Assembly (NCBI GenBank): GCA_030653035.1
Contig: JAUSAB010000065.1
Coordinates: forward strand, 1 to 40,666
Source of the DNA: Desulfocapsaceae bacterium
GTDB lineage: Bacteria > Desulfobacterota > Desulfobulbia > Desulfobulbales > Desulfocapsaceae
Reading direction: 5' to 3'
DNA: 40,666 nt
Positions 6,768-15,514 of this stretch are shown here, piece after piece. The notes below the pieces were generated by a model. The model made no database searches. It worked only from the letters and a program-made list of their open reading frames with translations, and was not told the DNA's origin. The position numbers and the translations under genes were made by a program. Positions within the stretch are counted from its first letter, which is position 1. Each line of letters starts with the position of its first letter.

Positions 6768-7889
6768 ATGGATCTCAAAATGAAAGATACAATGACCATA
6801 CGCCTGCGTGCCGTCTCTCTCTGCCTCCTGCTCATTTTCACATCTCTACCGGCGATAGCCGCCGACAGAGTCAGTGATGAGTTTCTGACCGGTTATATTG
6901 CCTCCATCCTTGAGCGGGACATGCACTGGAAGAGAGACAGCTTTATTTTGAAGATAATCAACGGGGTTGCCACAATTACCTTGTTTCAAGAGGACCAGAT
7001 GCGACGCGAGGCAGCCGACAAGCAACTGCGCGCGATCGACGGGGTGCAGGAGCTCACGATCATTGTGAAACCGGCAGATGCAGGCAAGCCGGAAGCGGTA
7101 AGCAGTTTTATGGGAGTAACCAATCAAGCAAAGGTGTTTCCCACCGGCGATCTGTTCCGATCACTCATTGCCGACCCAAAGCAGTCAAGGTTCTTTGTCA
7201 GCCTCGACAACTTCCGATCATTGGGAGAAGACTACACCCTGGCAGCAGTCGGTTTCGGTGAGACATTCGGCCTGTATCGGTTCTTCGGCAGTCGTGAAGG
7301 GGACGGCCTGCAACTGAACGTAGAAGGCGCCCTCTTCGCCCAGTTCAACATGGACAACGAGTCCTCCGATCTCATCAATGCCGATTACACCATCGGCATT
7401 CCCGTCACCTACCGATATGGCGACAATTCGCTCCGCTTCCGCCTTTATCACCAGAGCTCACATCTGGGGGATGAATTACTCCTCGGCGCCAATCCTCCGG
7501 ATCGAATCAACCTCAGTTACGAAGCCACCGAACTCATCTACTCCTACGAATGGCATGAATTCCGGGTGTACGGCGGCGGTGAGTACCTTCTCCACAAGGA
7601 ACCGAGTGATCTCAAGCCGCTCAGCGCCCACTGGGGAATTGAGTATCGCGGCAGCACCCCACTTATTTTGAATGGCAGGCCGATTGCCGGGGTGGATATG
7701 AAGAACCTGGAGGAGCATGAATGGGCCAACGATTGCAGTGTCAAGGCCGGCCTCGAGTTCGGTCACCCCAACCCTGGACAGCGCCGTTTGCGTCTCATGG
7801 CCGAATGGTACAAGGGATTTGATCCGCACGGTCAGTTTTACAACAACAAGGTTGAATATTATGGCCTGGGTTTGTCTCTGGGATTCTGA
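6768..7889 (+). CDS. BON-DUF1207 outer-membrane protein
   Basis: This 373-residue protein has a signal peptide (hydrophobic about 15-31, cleavage after AIAA). A BON-like domain follows (about 35-102: LTGYIASILERD, INGVATITLF, AIDGVQELTIIV). From about 115 to the end is a DUF1207-type beta-rich domain that begins FPTGDLFRSLIADPKQSRFF and closes with alternating aromatic strands ending in Phe (LGLSLGF), typical of outer-membrane barrels. Start choice among Met 1, 5 and 9 is uncertain because no clear ribosome site is visible. It follows the AAA+ gene by 35 bp and is probably in the same operon. The BON-DUF1207 pairing fits an outer-membrane stress protein; no biochemical activity is known to me. 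Confidence 0.8.
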   Translation: MDLKMKDTMTIRLRAVSLCLLLIFTSLPAIAADRVSDEFLTGYIASILERDMHWKRDSFILKIINGVATITLFQEDQMRREAADKQLRAIDGVQELTIIVKPADAGKPEAVSSFMGVTNQAKVFPTGDLFRSLIADPKQSRFFVSLDNFRSLGEDYTLAAVGFGETFGLYRFFGSREGDGLQLNVEGALFAQFNMDNESSDLINADYTIGIPVTYRYGDNSLRFRLYHQSSHLGDELLLGANPPDRINLSYEATELIYSYEWHEFRVYGGGEYLLHKEPSDLKPLSAHWGIEYRGSTPLILNGRPIAGVDMKNLEEHEWANDCSVKAGLEFGHPNPGQRRLRLMAEWYKGFDPHGQFYNNKVEYYGLGLSLGF

Positions 7890-8022
7890 TGGCATTAGTC
7901 GAAGAAAATCGAGATTGAACAACGGCTCAAGCCAGAAAATGTGTGTGAGAAAATGATGACGATGGCCCCATCAGGGGAGAATGGAAAAGATGCACGAAAA
8001 GAAACAAAAGGAGTAAGAGAAA

Positions 8023-8973
8023 ATGAAGAAGAAATTGTTATTGCTGGTAGGTGTATGCCTGGTTATGACGTGCTCGTCCCCAGCCTTTGCCGCCGTAACG
8101 CTTAAACATCTGGGAAATCATCCCTTCTATCGTCCAGCCATGACCTCTGAGGCAGATCTTCGGACCATGGTTAAAAAACAGAGCACCGACCTCCAGACAG
8201 GGTTTACCAACTCAGGCTATGCAGAGCTGTTTCCAGATTTCATGGCCCAGTTTCCAACTGCAAAAGTTGAGTTCATCAAAGTTGCACCAGGGGAACAATT
8301 TGGCTGGATGCTCTTTCGGAAAAAGACATCCGGTCCGGTTTCCGTACTCAAGGACGTAACTTGGGGTGGCAAAGCGTCCTTTGATGCCTACCGTTTTTCC
8401 ATAGACAAGAATGGACAGCGCTACGAATTTATTGTTCCCGCTATCTGCGGCAATTTGAGTTTAAGGAATATCAGCAGGATTCCCCAACCTGTTGTTCCTG
8501 TCGCCCCTGTGGTGATTGAAGATAAAGGCGCCCAAGCAAAAATTGCCCAAACAGTAACAGTGGACCAGCATAAGGGTGGACCAGTGGCCGATATCGGTTT
8601 TGCTTATCAATTTGATCCAGCCAGCTACGTCTTTGCCCGCGGTGGTTATGAATTTTTCTTGACTGAAAATCTCTCCGCAATGGGCCTTGTCGGTGGTTTT
8701 GCCCGAGTTGATGGGTATGACGGCGGCAGCGCCTTCACGGCTGATGCCCTGTTGAATTATTATTTAACCGAGAAGATGTTCGTTGGTGCCGGCGTTGGTT
8801 TCTGGACCGGAGAGGATGATAATATTGATCTGATTGTCAATATAGGATATCTCATCTATGAGAAACCGGGAAAGATGAAAACCTCACTCTTTGTCGAAGG
8901 ACGTTGCGAAGCTGATGATCTGATTGCCAGCCAGGCGACTCGTCTGGGCGTAGGCTTGCGCTTCCAGTTTTAG
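8023..8973 (+). CDS. Predicted outer-membrane beta-barrel protein, unknown family
   Basis: This 316-residue protein starts after AAAAGGAG with a clear signal peptide (1-23, cleavage near PAFA-A). Residues of about 24-150 form a soluble domain; VKKQSTDLQTGF and KVAPGEQFGWMLFRKK are notable, the latter with a basic patch. A Pro/Val-rich linker (about 156-166) leads to eight or so amphipathic strands (FARGGYEFFLTENLSAMG, GAGVGFWTGEDD) ending in Phe (RLGVGLRFQF), the barrel-assembly signature. I do not recognise the N-terminal domain. It is the last plus-strand gene before the terminator at 9006, so it completes the envelope cluster, though a 133-bp gap separates it from the DUF1207 gene. Confidence 0.75.
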   Translation: MKKKLLLLVGVCLVMTCSSPAFAAVTLKHLGNHPFYRPAMTSEADLRTMVKKQSTDLQTGFTNSGYAELFPDFMAQFPTAKVEFIKVAPGEQFGWMLFRKKTSGPVSVLKDVTWGGKASFDAYRFSIDKNGQRYEFIVPAICGNLSLRNISRIPQPVVPVAPVVIEDKGAQAKIAQTVTVDQHKGGPVADIGFAYQFDPASYVFARGGYEFFLTENLSAMGLVGGFARVDGYDGGSAFTADALLNYYLTEKMFVGAGVGFWTGEDDNIDLIVNIGYLIYEKPGKMKTSLFVEGRCEADDLIASQATRLGVGLRFQF

Positions 8974-9005
8974 GCAAGAGCAAAGAGCAACAAGAAAACA
9001 GATCC

Positions 9006-9050
9006 AAAGAATGGCCCATCCCGTGCAAACGGGATGGGCCATTCTTTATT
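9006..9050 (+). terminator. Strong rho-independent terminator
   Basis: A perfect 16-bp stem GAATGGCCCATCCCGT with its complement (9009-9024 and 9029-9044) closes on a GCAA tetraloop and is followed by a short T-rich tail. The stem is flanked by A-rich and T-rich arms, so it may work in both directions. It ends the plus-strand envelope cluster. Confidence 0.9.
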
Positions 9051-9504
9051 ATCCTGAGCATTGACGGATTCTTGCGGCGATACCCGCCACCTATTCCATA
9101 AATAATTGTTCGGGAGGAACCCGGTACAGGATAGAAAATTCTCCAAAAGGTATTGCTGAGAACTTCCGAGAATAATCCCGGCAGTGAGGGGAAACTGGAT
9201 TGCCAATATTACAAATCAATCTGTGGGCCCGGATCTCCCTGAAGGAATGCTCCAGAGAATGGGGTGTATAAGATTCAGAGAGGGGTAAGCTGAAAAAACT
9301 GACAGAACCGAAATGCTTAGGAGTCAGCAGGGCTTCAATCATTGCCGCATTTTTTGCATAGGTAGTTGTTATTCCAAGAGGCATACCGATAAGAGCATAG
9401 GAAGAAATACCGTCTCTTTCGGATGTTCAATGCCAGATATCCAAACTTTTGGTGCTCATTTTAAGATGTTAATATTCGTTATATGTCGGAGTAATAGTAA
9501 CCTC
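9051..9504. other. Gap between terminator and korB, only a doubtful ORF
   Basis: About 450 bp separate the terminator from the end of korB. The only reading frame of note is on the minus strand (9091-9384, 97 residues). It has no recognisable family, no ribosome site that I can see, and unremarkable composition. It may be chance or the remnant of a lost gene. Nothing else is visible. Confidence 0.4.
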
Positions 9505-10356
9505 TCAATAAAATTCCTTAAGCGTCTCCTCGATCCTTGATGAGTTGAAACCTTGATGCACAAGCGGCCCGGCTGCTATCATCGGGACACGCTCCTCAAA
9601 GGCAGGCCGGGAATTCCGGTAGATGACACCGATCGGGATGCGGTCACCCCATTCGAGCGACTTCGAAAATGCCGCCAGGCGGTCTTCAGGATTATACTCC
9701 GGCTCAACGTGATACACGCGCTCACGATACCACTCGTAGGTATTAACCTTGTTGAAGGTGACACAAGGCTGGAGGATGTCGATGAGCGCAAATCCTTGGT
9801 GATTCATGGCCTCTTTCATAAGGCCCTTAAGGTGCTCCGTGTCGGCGGCAAAGGCCCGGGCCGCAAAACCGCAGTCGATGGCCACAGCCAGGGCCATGGG
9901 ATTAAACTGCTCAGAAATCACGCCGGAGGGGACATTTTTAGCCTTGGTTCCTTCGCTGGTTGTGGGAGAGGGCTGCCCCTTGGTTAACCCGTAGATCTGA
10001 TTGTTGTGGACAAAGAGCTTCACATTGATATTTCTGCGAATCGCGGCCAGGAGATGATTGCCGCCCTCACCATAACAGTCGCCGTCACCGGTCGTGACAA
10101 TCACCGGCATGGCATGGTTCGCGAGCCTGATCCCCGTTGCCACCGGCAAGGCCCTGCCGTGCAGACCATTGAAGGTGTTGCACCTGGTATAATGCGGCAG
10201 CTTTGCCGCCTGGCCAATCCCCGAGACTACGGTGATCTGGTGGGGTTCCAGTTGCAGCTCAACCAGCATATCCTTGAACGCCTTCAAGATCGCAAAATTG
10301 CCGCACCCCGGACACCATGCCGGAATCTGGCCTCTATATGTTTCCAAGGTGACCAT
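9505..10356 (-). CDS. korB: 2-oxoacid:ferredoxin oxidoreductase, beta (TPP) subunit
   Basis: This 283-residue subunit contains the cluster motif WCPGCGN (Cys15, Cys18), a further Cys at 59 in YTRCN, and a Cys in LQPCVTF, likely ligands of the 4Fe-4S centre. The thiamine-diphosphate motif starts at GDGDCYGEGGN (90-100) and ends with VHNNQIYGLTKG (116-127). Together with KorA it oxidises a 2-oxoacid (probably 2-oxoglutarate) to its CoA ester, reducing ferredoxin, in the cytoplasm. It overlaps the 3' end of korA by 23 bp, so the two are translationally coupled. Substrate is inferred from the two-subunit KorAB layout; isovalerate- or pyruvate-type relatives cannot be fully excluded. Confidence 0.92.
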   Translation of the reverse strand: MVTLETYRGQIPAWCPGCGNFAILKAFKDMLVELQLEPHQITVVSGIGQAAKLPHYTRCNTFNGLHGRALPVATGIRLANHAMPVIVTTGDGDCYGEGGNHLLAAIRRNINVKLFVHNNQIYGLTKGQPSPTTSEGTKAKNVPSGVISEQFNPMALAVAIDCGFAARAFAADTEHLKGLMKEAMNHQGFALIDILQPCVTFNKVNTYEWYRERVYHVEPEYNPEDRLAAFSKSLEWGDRIPIGVIYRNSRPAFEERVPMIAAGPLVHQGFNSSRIEETLKEFY

Positions 10357-12067
10357 GGATCTCTCCTATCAGTTCTTCAACCGTAAACGGCCTGCCATCA
10401 TATTTGTGGATTCGGGCCTTGAACATAAAACCGGTTTCAGCACGCAGGATCCGTCCAAACTGGCCGGTGGCGTTATGTTCAATGCACAAGGAGAGTTTTG
10501 CCTTCTGCAGGAATGCCACATAGTCAAAACGTGCAAGGTCAGGCAGAGGATACACCTCACTGAAATGAAGCATGGCAATACTCATTGTTTTTCCCAGCTC
10601 ATCGACAACTTCTTTCATCACGCCATAAGTTGAGCCCCACCCGGTAAGGATGACATGCGCCTCGTGGTCTCCGTAAAGCTCTGGTGGTGCAATCTCGCCC
10701 TTGATGAGCGGAAGTTTCTTGAAGAGACGCTTTTCGACCATCCTGATCCTGGCGGCGGCATCCTCGACAGGATGCCCTTCCTCATCATGCTCATCGCTGT
10801 CAACGACCACAACATGACCGGCGTCTCCGGGAACTGCAAGGGGGGAGATACCTGAGTCGGAAAAGGCATAGCGTTTATAATGGTGCTGCTTCTTGAAGGT
10901 GTCTCCCCGCAGGCGATAATCATGGTAACGCAACGGGCCCAGATCGAAGCTGTCAAAAGTCCACTGGGAATCGGCAAGATAGGTGTCAAAGAGGATAAAA
11001 ACGGGAATCTGGTATTTTTCGGCGATATCAAAGGCCTTGTTCGTGAGATAAAATGCCTGCTGAGGAGTTCCGGGCGCAAAAATGACACGAGGGAATTCGC
11101 CGTGCCCGGCAGAGACGAGAAACTCAAGATCTCCCTGCTCTGTCCGCGTCGGAAAACCGGTCGCCGGGCCTGGCCGTTGGCCCATAGCGATTACAATCGG
11201 AGTCTCGGTCATACCGGCAAGCGAAAGTCCTTCCACCATCAAGGCAAAACCGCCGCCCGAGGTGCCGGTCATGGCGCGCACCCCTGCATAGGAGGCGCCG
11301 AGAGCCATATTGATCGCGGCAATCTCATCCTCGGCCTGCTCGACGATAACACCGAACTCCTCCTCTTTGGACGCAAGATAGTTCATGATACCCGTAGACG
11401 GTGTCATGGGGTAGGCCGAATAAAATTTGCATCCCGAGGCAAGTGCTCCGAGTGCAATGGACTCGATTCCCCCGACCAGCATCCGCTGTTTTATTTCATC
11501 AATGGCAACGGCAAAGACGCATTTGTCGCAATGCTGTCTGGCGTACTCATACCCTGCCTGCGCGGCCTTCTTGTTGGCAAGAACAATCTGATCACCCTTG
11601 TTTTTGAACGTATCGGCAATGAGTTCCAGAAAAATATCCAGTCCCATCCCGAGCATACCGAACACTGCGCCGGTAGCGACCGTATTGGCCATGATCTTGT
11701 CGCCGCCCTGCTCCATGGCCAATTTCTCGAAGGCAATTTCAAGAAAGGCAGGGCCTTCGTTCTTTAACTTGAGCGTTGAAGCGTCGTAGATGATTCTGCC
11801 ATTGCTTGTCAGTTCGTGCTCATGGCTGGTGATACTTTCTTGATCAAGGGCCACGAGGATATCAATCTTGTTCCTGGAAGCGGTAAGGGGCTGATCTGAA
11901 ATTCGTATCTGGTAAAAATTGTGCCCACCACGGATGCGTGATTCATAATCCTGGTGGGAAAAAACGTGATACCCTGAGCGGGTGAATACACGTCCCAGGG
12001 CATCGCCAATGGTCTGGATACCCTGCCCGGCTTCACCTCCGATCTTGATGGAATAATCCATACCCAT
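10334..12067 (-). CDS. korA: 2-oxoacid:ferredoxin oxidoreductase, fused gamma-alpha subunit
   Basis: In this 577-residue protein the gamma domain comes first (about 1-180, GGEAGQGIQTIG at 10-21). The alpha domain follows from about 198 (GGIESIALGALASGC, then YPMTPSTGIMNYLA), including the pyrimidine-binding and transketolase-like C-terminal parts. The fusion order gamma-alpha is standard for KorA. The ribosome site GAGGGG lies 4 bases before the first ATG and 10 before the third codon, also Met (12061), so the true start may be either. No separate delta (ferredoxin) subunit is seen next to it. Together with korB it supplies reduced ferredoxin and acyl-CoA in anaerobic carbon metabolism. Confidence 0.93.
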   Translation of the reverse strand: MGMDYSIKIGGEAGQGIQTIGDALGRVFTRSGYHVFSHQDYESRIRGGHNFYQIRISDQPLTASRNKIDILVALDQESITSHEHELTSNGRIIYDASTLKLKNEGPAFLEIAFEKLAMEQGGDKIMANTVATGAVFGMLGMGLDIFLELIADTFKNKGDQIVLANKKAAQAGYEYARQHCDKCVFAVAIDEIKQRMLVGGIESIALGALASGCKFYSAYPMTPSTGIMNYLASKEEEFGVIVEQAEDEIAAINMALGASYAGVRAMTGTSGGGFALMVEGLSLAGMTETPIVIAMGQRPGPATGFPTRTEQGDLEFLVSAGHGEFPRVIFAPGTPQQAFYLTNKAFDIAEKYQIPVFILFDTYLADSQWTFDSFDLGPLRYHDYRLRGDTFKKQHHYKRYAFSDSGISPLAVPGDAGHVVVVDSDEHDEEGHPVEDAAARIRMVEKRLFKKLPLIKGEIAPPELYGDHEAHVILTGWGSTYGVMKEVVDELGKTMSIAMLHFSEVYPLPDLARFDYVAFLQKAKLSLCIEHNATGQFGRILRAETGFMFKARIHKYDGRPFTVEELIGEIHGHLGNI

Positions 12068-12093
12068 AATCCCCTCTTTCTGATGACGAAAAG

Positions 12094-12171
12094 CTAATAC
12101 TGCTGCCCCTCAATATTCTTCTTGAGCTGATCAATCTCAAGGCCCAGGGAAACACATTGCTTGTTTTCCAT
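12094..12171 (-). CDS. Possible 25-residue ORF upstream of korA
   Basis: An ATG at 12171 opens MENKQCVSLGLEIDQLKKNI plus five residues, ending at TAG 12094, 27 bp before korA. The frame extends upstream without a stop to about 12225 but offers no other start. The composition is protein-like and includes two Cys when extended. No convincing ribosome site precedes it. It could be a tiny leader gene or the tail of a degraded gene. Low confidence. Confidence 0.3.
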   Translation of the reverse strand: MENKQCVSLGLEIDQLKKNIEGQQY

Positions 12172-12235
12172 ACAGGCATTGGCACCCGGTATTTCTAAAT
12201 GATGTTTGAGTTCGTGTGTGCCCTTTTAGCACTCT

Positions 12236-12610
12236 TCATTTTTTTTCGGCATTTTCTTTGTTACCGGCTTGGTTGCCAACCAAAGTTTTCATGTAGGCGA
12301 TCAGATCCTTCATATCCTGGCCCTGGCTGTCAATGGCGGCACCGCCCAAGGGTTTTTCGATGCAGATATTGATAACTTCAGCCAGACTTTTCTTGTCCAT
12401 CTTCATGATAGTGAATTGCTTGCGTTCGAACAAGTCACTGCCCAGGTTCTTCCCGCCCTCATGACAGGTACTGCAGCTTTTGCCGGTGGTACCACCGCCA
12501 AGGCTCGGGCTTTCAAAAAGGGTTTTCCCTTTATCTACATTCACTGCATAGGCCAGGGTCAAACCTCCTGTCATCATCAATGCCGCTACCAGAATAAATT
12601 CCTTTTTCAT
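12236..12610 (-). CDS. Periplasmic monohaem cytochrome c
   Basis: This 124-residue protein has a signal peptide (1-22, cleavage near AYA-V) and one haem-attachment motif CSTCH (46-50). The following FTIMKMDKK and QDMKDLIAYMKTL segments supply candidate Met axial ligands, and the latter has the C-terminal helix pattern of class I cytochromes. The Lys-rich end is extended. It probably transfers electrons in the periplasm. It lies between korA and the ferritin-like gene on the same strand, 64 bp from the latter, within a redox-themed group. Redox partner unknown. Confidence 0.9.
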   Translation of the reverse strand: MKKEFILVAALMMTGGLTLAYAVNVDKGKTLFESPSLGGGTTGKSCSTCHEGGKNLGSDLFERKQFTIMKMDKKSLAEVINICIEKPLGGAAIDSQGQDMKDLIAYMKTLVGNQAGNKENAEKK

Positions 12611-12674
12611 ACCGGCCTCCCTCTGTTAATAGTTTCTATATTTGCCAATGTTCACCATAGCCCCCTTCTTACAC

Positions 12675-13169
12675 TTAATACTCATCGAGATGATGCCATT
12701 CAGCATTTTCAAGCCAATTTCCCGGCTCCGGTCTGGCAACGAATTCGACGATATTTTCCATTATCCGCAAATGTTTTTCTTCTTCGCCGGCAAGACGCAA
12801 AAATATCTGTTTTACATTTTCCTCATCAGCATTGGCAGCCTTGTCGAGATAAAACTTCCAACTCATCTCCTCAATGACCATTGCTTTTCGGTATGATTCG
12901 AGCTCAGACGAATCAATGCGCACATCGGCTTTTTCTTCTTTCATTCTAATAAAAATATTTTTCACATTCTCCAAGACTGTTGTTTTCACCAGCGGAGAAT
13001 TTCCAGCATATTTTTGTAGGTGGGCAATGGTATTGTAGTGCTTCACCTCTTCGTTGGCCAGCATAGTAAAAATAGTGGCAATACCTTCTACTTGACAATT
13101 GCCGGCCAGGAGGAGGTAAAACCTTTCCCCATCTTGCTCCATCTGCATGGCATATTCATAAATATTCAT
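12675..13169 (-). CDS. Ferritin-like diiron protein (rubrerythrin family, no rubredoxin)
   Basis: This 164-residue four-helix protein has two E-x-x-H half-sites: Glu11 region (AMQMEQDGERFY) with ANEEVKHY (Glu41/His44), and VIEEMSWKFYL with AGEEEKHL. This is the rubrerythrin-type diiron pattern. The C-terminal rubredoxin Cys4 domain of classical rubrerythrin is missing; the protein ends with a Trp/His-rich tail. Likely role: peroxide reduction or iron handling in the cytoplasm. It lies downstream of desulfoferrodoxin on the same strand, separated by the palindromic element at 13191-13314, which fits an oxygen-defence set. Confidence 0.87.
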   Translation of the reverse strand: MNIYEYAMQMEQDGERFYLLLAGNCQVEGIATIFTMLANEEVKHYNTIAHLQKYAGNSPLVKTTVLENVKNIFIRMKEEKADVRIDSSELESYRKAMVIEEMSWKFYLDKAANADEENVKQIFLRLAGEEEKHLRIMENIVEFVARPEPGNWLENAEWHHLDEY

Positions 13170-13190
13170 AGCGTTCCCTCTGGAAATGTA

Positions 13191-13314
13191 ATTCCATTTC
13201 TAAATCAAGATGAGCACGCGAAGGCAAGCGAGCAGCGACGAGGCAGTACAATGAGTACGGTGAGGAGCGGTGTAGCGCAGCCGACAAAGTGAACGCTTGA
13301 TTTAGAACTGGAAT
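13191..13314. repeat. 124-bp palindromic intergenic element
   Basis: The ends ATTCCATTTCTAAATCAAG (13191-13209) and its complement at 13296-13314 form a 19-bp inverted repeat with one mismatch. The 86-bp interior is purine/GC-rich with short self-complementary parts (for example GTAC around 13246-13256). It fills the gap between desulfoferrodoxin and the ferritin-like gene and carries no gene. The layout is that of a small non-autonomous repeat (MITE- or REP-like) or a structured mRNA processing element. No target duplication was recognised. Confidence 0.7.
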
Positions 13315-13334
13315 AATGAATAATTCGAACATGC

Positions 13335-13712
13335 TCATCCTTTCCACAGACCATGCAAATTACAATATTCTCGAGCCGTTATCTTGTTGGCGTCGATTTT
13401 GAAGACGGCCTCCGGTGCTTTTCCGGGGTTGAGGAACTGCCGGTATGCCCTGCCGTCGTCGGTAATTACTTCAATCCACTCTATATAATGTTTATCTTCC
13501 ATGGGATGGGGCACGCTCCCGACCTTTACCCTGAAACCACCCTCGATCTTTTCGATCACGGGGATATGCTTTTCTTTTGCCGCGTCTACGGTGTTCTCCT
13601 TGAACAGTTTCATCGGCGCCCCGCAACAGACAAGCTCTCCATCACCTGAGTGAAGCATTTCCACAATATTCCCACAAATTTCACACTTATAAATTTGTAA
13701 TTTTTCTGTCAT
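13335..13712 (-). CDS. dfx: Desulfoferrodoxin (two-iron superoxide reductase)
   Basis: This is a 125-residue protein. The N-terminal desulforedoxin domain has Cys10, Cys13, Cys29 and Cys30 binding the structural rubredoxin-like iron. The catalytic domain holds His49, His69, His75, His120 and Cys117 of the Fe(His)4Cys centre, plus Glu47 and Lys48, the residues that assist superoxide reduction in the family. It reduces superoxide to hydrogen peroxide in the cytoplasm of anaerobes. ATG 13712 is chosen (upstream in-frame ATG at 13742 adds ten unlike residues) because GGGAGAA lies just before it and it follows the stop of the small upstream gene by two bases, suggesting translational coupling. Confidence 0.95.
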   Translation of the reverse strand: MTEKLQIYKCEICGNIVEMLHSGDGELVCCGAPMKLFKENTVDAAKEKHIPVIEKIEGGFRVKVGSVPHPMEDKHYIEWIEVITDDGRAYRQFLNPGKAPEAVFKIDANKITAREYCNLHGLWKG

Positions 13713-13714
13713 GA

Positions 13715-13869
13715 CTATATTTCTCCCTGATTTTGATACCATTGCGCGGCCAAGTCGGCCAATTCATCTGTGTACAGGTTGACAACGTACTCCCTGATGC
13801 ACATAAACTTCTCGTGGCAATCCCTGTCAATAACATGGGTCAGAAATGACTCCCTTTGATTGTGAGCAT
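13715..13869 (-). pseudogene. Small conserved-looking ORF with one-base frameshift before dfx
   Basis: AGGAGG precedes an ATG at 13869 by seven bases, an ideal start, yet that frame ends after nine codons (MLTIKGSHF). Shifting by one base in the AAAGGG run gives a continuous product: MLTIK, then RESFLTHVIDRDCHEKF, then [20 protein letters not shown] to the stop at 13715. The downstream part (51 residues in all) has strongly protein-like composition and ends two bases before dfx. This is either a real one-base deletion, an assembly error, or programmed frameshifting at A-AAG-GG. Family not recognised. Confidence 0.5.
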
Positions 13870-13991
13870 AATGTTTCCTCCTGCTGAGGTTGAAAGTTAA
13901 TCGTCTCAAAGGTGCCACCCCTGATGAGAAGATCCGAGAATAAAGCAAGCAAACCTCCTTTATTTCCCCGTGGAAAAGTGGAGATGAAAAT

Positions 13992-15512
13992 TTATGGTTT
14001 CTGGATATTGAGCTTACCCATGCGGGCACGCAAGGTGCTGCGGTCAAGACCAAGGATTTCAGCCGCACTATTTTTTCCGCTTACTTTCCACCTGGTTTGC
14101 TCCAGCACCTGCAGAATATAATTGCGCTCAACCGCTTCCAAAGTTTTTGGGCTTGCAGATACATCCTTAAACGGCTTTTTGAGTTCATCAACCAGACGCA
14201 GCTTAGGGCCCGAGGAGTTGATCACTGCCCGTTCAAGGACATTTTCCAGTTCCCGAACATTTCCGGGCCAGGGATACTCCTGTAACGCCTCCATCACACC
14301 CACCGGAATGACTTCAATGGTCTTGCCCAACCGCCTGGCAATCTTTTTGACAAAAGAATCGACAAGAAGCGGGATATCATCCAACCGCTCCCGAAGCGGC
14401 GGCATGGTAATCGGGAAGATATTCAACCGGTACCAGAGATCTTCACGGAAGCGGCCTTTGCGGACTTCCTCTTCCAGATCACGATTGGTGGCAGCGACAA
14501 TTCGGACATCAACTTTGATGGTAAGAGAGCTGCCCAACCGTTCAAACTCCCCTTCCTGGAGGACTCTCAGCAGTTTCGCCTGGAGATCCAGCGGTAATTC
14601 ACCGATTTCATCCAGAAAAAGAGTGGCGCCATTGGCGACCTCAAATCGCCCCAGATGCCTGGACAGCGAACCGGTAAACGCCCCTTTTTCATGACCGAAC
14701 AATTCGCTTTCAATAAGGCTGGCGGACAGGGAGGCGCAATTTACCTTTACCAGAGTCCGACCCTTACGCAGGCTCAAGTCGTGTATAGCCCGGGCGGCAA
14801 GTTCCTTACCGGTTCCCGTCTCACCAAGAATCAATACGGTGGTATCGCTGGCAGCAATTTGTTCAATTTTATAGAGGACATATTTGAGACTATCACTTTG
14901 ACCGATGATATTCTGATGATTGAATTCCAGTTGAATTTCTTCCTGCAGATAGGCCCGTTCCGCTTCCAACTGCTCTTTTAACTGGATTGTTTCGGCAAGG
15001 GCCTCTTCCGCTCTTTCTTTTCTGCTTTCCGCCTCATCCCTGGCGACAACCAGTTCGGCTGTGCGCTTGGCCACCTCACGTTCAAGAAAGGTGTTCTGGT
15101 TCCGCAGGGATTCGGCCAGGGTCTTCAGCGCCAGATGATTCTTTATGCGCGCCATGACGATGGGCGGGCTGATCGGCTTGATGATATAGTCGACCGCCCC
15201 GAGTTCCAGCCCTTTCTGTTCGTCCTCCATATCAGACCTGGCAGTGAGAAAGATCACCGGGATGTTCATCGTCTGGGGGGCACTCTTGAGCTGCCGGCAC
15301 ACCTCATAACCGTCCATGCCTGGCATCATGATATCAAGCAGGATCAGGTTCGGTGGCGAGTCTGACGCCGCAATCTTCAGCGCCTTTTCGCCATTATTGG
15401 CAACCTTCACCTTATAGTCGTCCTTGAGCAGACTGTTCATCAGGGTCAGGTTTTCCGGCGTGTCATCGACGACCAGTATCGTCGCCCTTTCAGTGAAATC
15501 GATTCCATCCAT
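13992..15512 (-). CDS. NtrC-type response regulator: REC, sigma-54 AAA+, Fis HTH
   Basis: This is a 506-residue regulator. The receiver domain (about 10-130) has phospho-acceptor Asp60 in [11 protein letters not shown] and Lys112. A coiled coil follows (about 135-195). The sigma-54 AAA+ domain has Walker A GETGTGKE (230-237), the loop GAFTGS (277-282, Ser in place of the last Ala), Walker B LFLDE (298-302), and a later [10 protein letters not shown]. The C-terminal Fis-type helix-turn-helix includes [17 protein letters not shown]. It activates sigma-54 promoters when phosphorylated. It starts two bases after the stop of the 1457-residue hybrid kinase, which is almost certainly its partner. 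The sigma-54 promoters at 4158 and 34339 are possible targets (inference). Confidence 0.93.
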   Translation of the reverse strand: MDGIDFTERATILVVDDTPENLTLMNSLLKDDYKVKVANNGEKALKIAASDSPPNLILLDIMMPGMDGYEVCRQLKSAPQTMNIPVIFLTARSDMEDEQKGLELGAVDYIIKPISPPIVMARIKNHLALKTLAESLRNQNTFLEREVAKRTAELVVARDEAESRKERAEEALAETIQLKEQLEAERAYLQEEIQLEFNHQNIIGQSDSLKYVLYKIEQIAASDTTVLILGETGTGKELAARAIHDLSLRKGRTLVKVNCASLSASLIESELFGHEKGAFTGSLSRHLGRFEVANGATLFLDEIGELPLDLQAKLLRVLQEGEFERLGSSLTIKVDVRIVAATNRDLEEEVRKGRFREDLWYRLNIFPITMPPLRERLDDIPLLVDSFVKKIARRLGKTIEVIPVGVMEALQEYPWPGNVRELENVLERAVINSSGPKLRLVDELKKPFKDVSASPKTLEAVERNYILQVLEQTRWKVSGKNSAAEILGLDRSTLRARMGKLNIQKP

Positions 15513-15514
15513 AA

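Noticed and set aside
10880-11767. Long plus-strand ORF of 295 residues inside korA
   Set aside because: It is antisense to a well-supported gene with full KorA motifs, is not protein-like in composition, and has no ribosome site. The same applies to long antisense frames at 27708-28574 and 34990-35727.
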